Part shown: one piece after another, positions 56,882 through 64,000 of the stretch
Position numbering within the stretch: the first letter of the stretch is position 1
Layout of the letters: every line of letters starts with the position of its first letter
Origin: Lunularia cruciata
Lineage: Eukaryota; Streptophyta; Marchantiopsida; Lunulariales; Lunulariaceae
Length of the DNA: 64,000 nt
Direction: 5' to 3'
Assembly (NCBI GenBank): GCA_948567375.1
Contig: OX419762.1
Span: 6,826,001 to 6,890,000, forward strand
The notes under the pieces: generated by a model
What the model was told of the DNA's origin: nothing
Seen by the model: the letters and a program-made list of their open reading frames with translations, nothing else
Databases searched by the model: none
Position numbers and translations under genes: made by a program

Positions 56882-58980
56882 GAATCTGTCGAGGAAACTG
56901 AGGAGCTGAAAAGTACTTTCAGTGAACCTCACACAAAGAATGGGTATAAGGTAGAAACCTATAGAGACCCAATGAGGCAAAGTATGTTCAGTGCACTGAT
57001 TGCTATGTTGAAGCTGGAGAAAATCACTTATGTCATGGAGTAGGCGGTTTTCTACCACCTCATGTTTGGAGGAGAGAGTGTGAACTGGCTGAGGTGTTTC
57101 TATCCAGGGACGTGTCAGATGATTTGGCATTGGTGAGGCAAGTGTGCACCCCATTACTTTGTACCTTTTCCAGTACATCTCTACTTGAGTTTAAACCTAC
57201 TTAGCCTCAAGGAGAGAAAGAAGATGGTGTCACACTTTCATCCGGATCTTTGTTGAGATGCAGATGAAGAAGAACAACATTACATGGTGGAAGTTAAGAA
57301 GGAGATGTGCAATTTTCCAGAACCAGACAAGAAAAGGTGGTGAAAATCTCAATACCAAAGTTGAAGAAGCAAAGTAGACCCGAGGAAATGGTGTCCCCAG
57401 TGAAGAGAAGGACTACTCGGTGGTTGAACTTGAGTCTAGAGACAATGGTGGTGGACTTGTCATCTGGAGCTGAGTCAGAGGAGGAAGAAGAAGAGTCCAA
57501 AGATGAAGACTCTGAGGAGGAGCAAATGACTCTGTAGAGTAAGGATTCACCAAGCAAAAGTGAAGGTGAACCCAAGGTCTAGTAGTCAGCGGAGGAAGTG
57601 GCTGAGGAGGATCAAGAATACCATGCTAAGATTGAGCACATGGAGAAAGGAGACACACCTTGTTTGGAATTACATAAATATGATATTCCAAAAGGGCAAG
57701 AAGAGGAACCATGAAGTGTAATTCAGAGGGGAGTAATATCAAGAAGCAATATACAAACTGTAAGTACAGGACCAAGTAGACCCAAGGAAGATGAAGAAAG
57801 CTTGGGGGGGGGGGGGGGGATTAGTTTGAAGGTGAGAAGATCATGACTTTGTAGTAAGGCATCAGCAAATACATCAGCTAATGAAGGTGGCAATGAAGAC
57901 ACATTAAGGGGAGTGAATTATCTATCAAGTTTTGTATGTCCCTTATTGGTGCATTTGCAGGAGAAAATGAAAGCAATGAAGGACAACCATTCAAAGGTGA
58001 AGAAAAAACTTCAACGGTGAGGGCGTTGAGCAATGAAATCTTGCATTTGAAGGTGCAGTTAGCCCAATGGAGGAGAAAGCTGAAGTAGTTTGGTTGGTAC
58101 AGTAATCCACTAACAGAGTTTAAAAGACTTGCAAGGAAGGTTTGAGCAGAGGGAGTGTTACATAGAATGCTAAAAGGAGGAGTTCAATAAGTTGAAGAGG
58201 AACTATGAGTATGGCCAGATCAAATTTAATCATTGTCAAGATCAGCTCAAGGTGCATGAACAAGCCTTGGAGTAGCTTTGACAAGTCGCAACAGATAAAG
58301 ATTGGGCCTGGAAGAGAGAACTCATGAGTAAAAGGCAGGAAAAGCAACATTTGTAGGAGCTGGTTAAGACCGCTGAAGCTCAAATTGCTCGCCAGAATGA
58401 GGAGAGAAGGAAGTTGGAGGCATATTATGCTGAGGAGTTATAGGTACTTGTACCAAGTTGAAGGAAGAGGTGACCCAAGGTGATGTACGCTTAAAGAAGG
58501 GAAGTTTGGATACAAAAAAGTGAGATTTTTGTGCAGCTGAAGGCAATACTTAATATTGTGGCTGAAACAAAATTGGAGGAGTCCTACCTGCACAAGTTGA
58601 AGTTACTAGTGCAGGATACTCACAGATGTAAGGCAATGGACACAAAGTTGAACCATTTGTTAATCCATTGTAGAGATAGAGTAGATAGGAAGGTGATTGA
58701 AGTAGGAGATAATGTATGTCTCATATTAGATTTAGTTAGACATGATGTAATGAAACTTACTTGTACTATGAGTGAGAGAAGAGTAGTCTGACCCAAAGTA
58801 GTTTAGATTGGAGTGCAGGTGACTTTGAATGAGTTATCTAAGTCATCTGAACTAGTTAGGATAGAGAAGGAGGAAGTAGATAGGACAATTATGACTTTAG
58901 TTTCAATTCAGACTGAAGATGTGACATTAGTAGAAGAAGTGAAGTAGTTGATGAACCCAAAGTGGACGAGGTGCTTATAG
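56882..58980 (+). pseudogene. family A coiled-coil ORF, copy 4 (inside copia-1)
   Basis: Unrecognised family. The core reads 'FSEPHTKNGYKVETYRDPMR', then 'IAMLKLEKITYVME*AVFYH', 'MFGGESVNW' and 'YFVPFPVHLYLSLNLLSLKE' (56910-57220). These match copies 1 and 2 in order and spacing. An acidic segment follows ('EEEEESKDEDSEEEQ' near 57480-57530), then a 16-base G run at 57804-57819. A charged coiled-coil-like stretch runs from 57960 to 58560. The piece 58531-58791 is open ('HKLKLLVQDTHRCKAM'). It occupies the position of gag in the element and leads into the copia linker at about 59190. Confidence 0.6.
57804..57819 (+). repeat. 16-base G homopolymer
   Basis: Sixteen consecutive G after 'AAGCTT'. 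It may be a natural tract or a consensus artefact of the assembly. It breaks the reading frame. Confidence 0.85.
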
Positions 58981-59189
58981 GAAATTCAGGTCAGGAAACC
59001 AAAGTAGAGGTAGTACTTGGATCAAATTAGGAGTAACCAATTTCAGATTTGAAGTGGTAGATCTGGAAAGGTAGAATGATGCTTCACATTTGGAGATTTT
59101 GTTTGATAGACATTGATCTTGGAAGTTAAGACATCCCACCTCTTGTAGATCTACCAAGTGAACCATTTGAAGAGCAAAGCCCAGAAATG

Positions 59190-60855
59190 ATTCATGAAGG
59201 TAGGTATCAAAATAGGGATAAAAGACCTCCAAAGAGATGTGATTATTCACTGGTGGCTTATGCTCTTCTTGTGGAGAATGGTGGGCCTTCTTCATATGAA
59301 TAGGCAATGCAAGATAAAGAGTGTAAAATATGGCACTATGCAATGGAAGAGGAGATGAAGTCTTTGGCCAAAAACCAAACTTGGAGACTTGAAAAATTGC
59401 CTATGTGAAAGAAGGCAATTGGTTGCATATGGATATTTTGGAGGAAAAAAGTTCTTTCAAAATCAGATGGAGATAGATAAAAAGCAAGGCTTGTAGCAAA
59501 GGGTTATAGCCAAAAAGATAGTATTGACTTCAATGAGATTTCTTCACAGATGGTAAAAATCTCTTTAATTTGTGCATTGTTTGCAATAGTTACTTTGCAT
59601 AACTTGAAACAACTAGTTGGAACAACTAGATGTTAAAATTTCCTTTTTACATGGAGAATTTGAGATTTACATGCATCAATTTGAAGGTTTTGTGGTACCA
59701 AGGAATGAAAATCTAATTTGTAGGCTACAAAAGTCTTTATATGGACTAAAGCAAAGTCCAAGATTTTGGTACATGAAATTTGATGCTTTCTTGTTTAAGC
59801 ATGGATATAACAAAAGTGAATCAGATTTTTGTGTGTACCTCAAGAAGCTATATGGACCAAGAGTATTTGATTTAATCATCTTGGTACTATATGTGGACAA
59901 TAGATTGATTGCCACTGAGGATATGGTTGAGGTGGAGAAGTTGAAAGGAAAACTTGGTAAGGAGTTTGATATGAAGGACTTTTTTTCTTCAAAGAGGGTG
60001 CTTGAGATTGGAATCCACCAGGACATGAGCAAGGGAAAGTTATGGATATCTCAAACGAGTACTTGGAAAATTACTTGCTTCTTTTGGCATGGAGAATGCC
60101 AAACCAGTGAGCACTCCAATGAAAAGTCATTTCAGGATATCATTGGAGCAATGTCCGTCAAATGAAGAGGAGATAAAAGTACTATCAAATATTCCTTATG
60201 CTAGTGCTGTTGGGAGTTTAATGTATGCTATGGTCTGCACTAGACCAGACATTTCATATGATATGAGGATGGTGAGTAGATACATGGCAAATACAAGGAA
60301 ACAACATTGGGAAGTTGTGAATTGGATGCTTTGTTACTTGAAAGGGACTAAAAATATTAACATTGTCTTTGATGTGGAGAAGGACCAAGAAGGAGGAATT
60401 ATACGGTATATAGATTCTGATTTTGCACGAGACTTGGATAAGAGAAAGTCTACAACAGGATTTAATTTTACACTTGTTGGTGGTGCGGTAAGTTGAAGTC
60501 TACTCTCCAATCTACTATCGCTCTTTCTACTACATAGGCAGAATATATGGCAACAATGAAGTTGCTAAAGAGGCGATATGGTTACAAGATTAACCAAGAT
60601 GCAGTACTCCCTAAAATGAAGTCTAGACTCTTCCGTGATAGCCAAAGTGTTATTCACTTGGCCAAGAATCAAGTATATCATTCAAGGACAAAGCATATTG
60701 ATGTGAGATCAATTTGCAGAAGATTTTCACAAAGATAAATGTAACTGATATGTTAACTAAACCTGTTCGAGTTGAGAAATTCTAGTTATGCATGACTTGC
60801 TCAACATTCAATGTTGCTCTTTGGGATGATATGGTTGACACAAGCAAATGGTGGA
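59190..60855 (+). pseudogene. copia-1 reverse transcriptase and RNase H
   Basis: The linker 'RDKRPPKRCDYSLVAYALL' and 'YAMEEEMKSLAKNQTWRLEK' lead into RT. Open piece 59617-60165 has 'EQLDVKISFLHGEFEIYMHQ' and 'CRLQKSLYGLKQSPRFWYMK', and the catalytic box reads Y-V-D-N (second Asp to Asn at 59899-59901). After a frameshift, 60089-60496 has 'ASAVGSLMYAMVCTRPDIS', and RNase H 'YIDSDFARDLDKRKSTTGF'. It ends with 'LAKNQVYHSRTKHIDVR' (60658-60708). Protease and integrase are absent. Confidence 0.85.
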
Positions 60856-60858
60856 GAT
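60845..60858 (+). promoter_or_regulatory. copia-1 polypurine tract
   Basis: 'AAATGGTGGAGAT' lies directly before the TG of the 3' LTR, the usual form of copia plus-strand primer sites. Confidence 0.7.
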
Positions 60859-61378
60859 TGTTATGTTTGGCTTGTTATTAGTGATTCGACTGATTATTGA
60901 AAACAATGACTGCAAGGAGCACATGTGACTAATGAAACCGCAAGGTGCTGGACATGTACTTATCTAGAAATATTTGGTTATTACTATGCCAAAGTACTAA
61001 GTGACTAGATCCCTTGAGTGGTCAATATTTGGGAAGTCCTGCGGGTCAGCCAATCTACAGTGATAAGAAATTATCCCTCTTTGTTTGAATATAAATATAA
61101 ATAGAAAAAAATAAATAAATAAAGAGAGTAATAAAATATTGAGTGAGCCTGTTTCAGCGTGGAGGTAGTAAATTATCCCTGTTTTTTTTGAATTTGAATT
61201 TAAATACAAATAGAAATAAATAAATACAGCGAGTAATAAAGTGTTGAGTGAGCCTGTTTCAGCCGTGGAGGTAGTTTACAAGACAAGAAGTGTTACTTAC
61301 TGTTATCTTTACATATTTGTTCAAATGGGGTTTATGATGTGGTATTGCGAGAGGTTCTCAAGAGCATGTTTTCTACCA
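60859..61378 (+). repeat. 3' LTR of copia-1
   Basis: 520 bases, TGTTATG to TACCA. It has its own tandem duplication of about 102 bp (units from 61068 and 61170, each with 'aaattatccct', A/T-rich middle and 'gagtgagcctgtttcagc'). It also has about 20 extra bases ('gcgagaggttctcaagagca') before the LTR end that the 5' LTR lacks. Confidence 0.85.
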
Positions 61379-61383
61379 TGTAG

Positions 61384-64000
61384 CACGCTCTAGTCGAGAC
61401 TATTATGCGTGTATGGTGGGTGTTGCTCTCATTAATTTGGGTAAGATTTGTGTGAAGCGTACAATCCCTCAGTAATGTACGACGGATTTAATCATACGAG
61501 GTCCTTTCCTTCCTTCAATGAAACCTTTGGTTGTCAAAGCGGTTTAGTTGCCGAATTTCGATTTCTATGGCAACCCCTCGCACAACAATCGGTTGTTGTA
61601 TTGAACTAAAGTGGAAGGAAGAAATTTACAACCAATGTCTGAAATATGTATCCAGTATCTATCCCTCGTGCAGATGCATCGAACAAAACCTAATACTACT
61701 GCATCAACCCAGGAAGATGTGATGTACCTACAGGGTTTCCCCGTTATATGCAGAATGTACTACTTAGCTTACGTGATGCGAATTTCAGCTTCTTAGATTC
61801 AAGCTCCTATCATGATGAAAGCTTTGTAACCGAAACGATATGTCCAATTATCTTAAGTTCGTCACTGACTCTGGTAGGTAAGCTCCCACCGGTGAAACTT
61901 CCATCTTTATTATTGAGCGTTGAGAACTGGAGTTTGAACCCAGATTGATCAATAACAAACTTATCAGAGATAATCAAAAGTCTTTGAATTTGTTTGTCTA
62001 GAACTGTAGTGTGTGCAATCTATGTCCGTGCGTTGCCTCACCTGCTACATATACTAAAATACAGCACCTGGAGATGTTAGCAACTTGACTTGCAAGCCTC
62101 GCAGTTAAGTACTTTTACTGTATATGTATGAGTGAACTCGAACGGGTTTTATCTTCAGAAAGTCATTGATTTCATGGCGGCGAAGGTGAAGAAGTGGATT
62201 CACCTGATCTTGCGATGGATCTAAGTGGAATCACCTGGTCCTCCGTAAATTTAACTTGCAACCAGAAAGCCGTATTACATAGCCTTTGGCTACCGTTCTG
62301 TACTCTGTAGCAACGAGCCAGCAATCGCCATATGTCTGCGCATTCCATCTTCTGATTGGTTTCTGTTATGCAGAAAGGCGATAAAATCAGGAGATAATTG
62401 TGGTCTAGTATAGCTTCAGTCCTCATCTCCGCGTTCTTTTTATGGTTGGTTCGTTTCCCAATATTGTGTGCTTGCAGTCTCACTCGCAAAATCTTTCTAC
62501 TCGCCGACTGGCGAGCCTACAGCTTTAAGTTATACTACGAAGAATCGTTCTCTTGTAGGGACATGGAATAAACTTTGTTTAAAACAACGTTGTGGCCTCA
62601 TGGCAATTCATTAGATATTTAACACACCATGATCCTTCTAGTTCAATTCGGCCACGCAACATCTCAGGAAATTCCATACGTCTAGAAATCTACAGTACGC
62701 ATCCTTGTCTACGACTAGTGTGAATCATACTGATAGTTTCTGAAAGGAAAGGCTACGTTGAAAATTACTAACCTAAGTTGTATGTCTGATACAATGCGAA
62801 GGGAGAATTGGCCAACGGGACCAATAATATACCCCGAAGGATAAGGAAAAATGAATACATGCGTACCAAAAAGAGCAAAAGAAAGAAAGGGGACTCAAAC
62901 CAGTCAATCTCTTCCAAGTCCGCAACGGACATCCATGGCCAAAATTTGAAAGCTTAGACTTTGCGGAGTTTTCGGGAGAAACATTATTCCAATCCAGTCT
63001 TTCCAAACCGTAGATCGAGAACTCATAGTCTTCAAAATTCCGTCGCGTGAAAGCAAGTGAATAACTTCAGGCAGTTGAAAGGACATGTTTGCAGCATTTA
63101 CAATGACTTATATTTGATCTTTCTGTTGCGTTGTAAGGAGATTAACTTCTATGGTATTAAATTCAGGACTTTTTCAATGTACTAGGTTGAAAAAAGTACC
63201 TACTAAGACTATATGAGTACCTTCGGGCACTATTTATCTTATCGTTATTATATGAGTCGTTTGATGACTATTAGGAGTAAAATATTCATCATTATAATGC
63301 TATTACTGCTCATGTGCAAAGAGAAGTTCAAAGACTTTGTGTAAGAGTACCCGGGAATTGTATGATATAAAGGAGTGATATTATTAATATGATGGCATTG
63401 TACAAGTTACTCTAGTTTGAGGAGAAAACGACAAGGAGTGCTCTTTGACGAATAACATATCTTGCGTCATGAACATCACCCTATCTCTCTGAAAATTTAG
63501 ACGTTTGGCAAGTTGACCTCAAGATGGGTCCATCAAGGTTACTTACAGTCATTAAATTGAGAATAAAACATATTCTACTGTCAATGACACATGAACGCAT
63601 TTGAAGTGTATAGAACGACAATAATTATTGAACAGTGTTTGAAGGAATATGGAACATGTACTGTGTAGCTTGTGAGCTAATTCAACATACCTATTTCGCC
63701 ATGACTGCAAATGGCCAGAATGTTAAATAGTATATCTGGAAGGAAACAAACATGGAGTACATGAGCATAAAAAAGTGCTGATAAGAACCGGAGCCTGAGG
63801 TCCATGCAAAAAGGTTAAAAGCCACCGAGAAAGGCCAAATCCACACGAGGACAGAAGAGACAATGTAACTTACAAAATAAATCTATTTATGTGAACTATA
63901 TGATATCGATCATCCAAAGTTATTTATCGTAGGTAGATAAAGTATTTTTTAGACTTGTTCGGAAATTTCAATGTCGTTACACGTTGAAAACCCAATCCTC
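61384..64000. other. CpG-normal region, no gene recognised
   Basis: Composition like the other gene islands. Short ORFs include 62172-62489 minus ('IWRLLARCYRVQNGSQRL' then 'QVKFTEDQVIPLRSIARS') and 62904-63086 minus ('LPEVIHLLSRDGILKTM'). They could be exons of an unknown minus-strand gene. I saw no continuation of the subtilase after the copia-1 insertion. Confidence 0.4.
62172..62489 (-). CDS. unknown ORF, possible last exon
   Basis: The minus-strand frame is open for 105 codons. The C-terminal 65 residues look protein-like and end 'RSGESTSSPSPP' before the stop. The N-terminal part is Lys/His/Asn-rich and may be intron. No family recognised; it may be a chance ORF. Confidence 0.2.
   Translation of the reverse strand: MRVRLQAHNIGKRTNHKKNAEMRTEAILDHNYLLILSPFCITETNQKMECADIWRLLARCYRVQNGSQRLCNTAFWLQVKFTEDQVIPLRSIARSGESTSSPSPP

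Larger units (their letters stand above)
56028..61383 (+). mobile_element. copia-1 LTR retrotransposon with TGTAG target duplication
   Basis: It is bounded by TGTAG at 56028-56032 and again at 61379-61383, the 5-base duplication left by LTR-element integration. LTRs at 56033-56618 and 60859-61378, a primer-binding site at 56622-56632 and a polypurine tract just before 60859 complete the structure. Inside are a family A ORF and then only the RT-RNase H part of a copia pol. It inserted near the 3' end of the subtilase region. The 200-base N gap lies just inside the 5' end. Confidence 0.85.

Noticed and set aside
56633-57178. ORFs running through the N gap
   Set aside because: They exist only because N codons are counted as open.

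Overview
The window reads as nuclear DNA of a land plant. It contains plant-type Ty3/gypsy and Ty1/copia LTR retrotransposons, a subtilase of the plant type split by canonical GT-AG introns, and one 200-base assembly gap of N at 56682-56881. Composition has two states. Long AT-rich, CpG-poor stretches (about 1-33900 and 43300-51150) are packed with decayed transposons full of stop codons. CpG-normal islands (about 33960-43200, 51200-56030 and 61384-64000) carry the only plausible host genes. That contrast resembles methylated transposon space against unmethylated gene space. I lean towards a seed-free plant such as a moss, but this is a low-confidence guess.

Layout. 1-8045 is an almost complete chromodomain gypsy element (LTR, gag, protease, RT, RNase H, integrase, chromodomain, LTR). 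A pyrimidine-rich insertion of about 3.3 kb splits its integrase. 8060-9600 is the gag-protease part of a second gypsy element on the minus strand. 9660-12190 holds head-to-head LTR pieces and a decayed coiled-coil ORF called here family A. 12.2-17.3 kb is AT-rich, with short repeats. 17.3-19.6 kb is a second family A copy. 20.3-26.8 kb is nested: a dispersed repeat (R) is split by an LTR element (23305-26296) that carries the third family A copy. 26.8-33.9 kb is unassigned.

33.96-43.2 kb is a CpG-normal island with two minus-strand single-pass membrane-protein ORFs, several tandem duplications and a short hairpin repeat (T). 43.3-44.8 kb is pyrimidine-rich. 44851-51157 is a minus-strand copia element bounded by about 400-bp LTRs and interrupted by a copy of R. 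52.7-55.9 kb is a subtilisin-like protease pseudogene whose catalytic Asp, His, Asn and Ser are all still readable. 56033-61378 is a copia element with a perfect TGTAG target duplication, in which family A sits where gag, protease and integrase would be. 61.4-64 kb is CpG-normal with nothing recognised.

Best candidate for something undescribed: family A, a degraded coiled-coil protein family found at four places in this one window (10.3-12.2 kb minus, 17.3-19.6 kb plus, 24.0-25.6 kb minus, 56.9-58.9 kb plus). At least two copies lie next to one LTR family and one lies inside a copia element with unrelated LTRs. It looks like an ORF carried by non-autonomous LTR elements. I could not assign it to any named family from the sequence. 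No RNA gene, CRISPR array or complete operon-like unit was seen. Almost every protein-coding segment outside the CpG-normal islands is a pseudogene.
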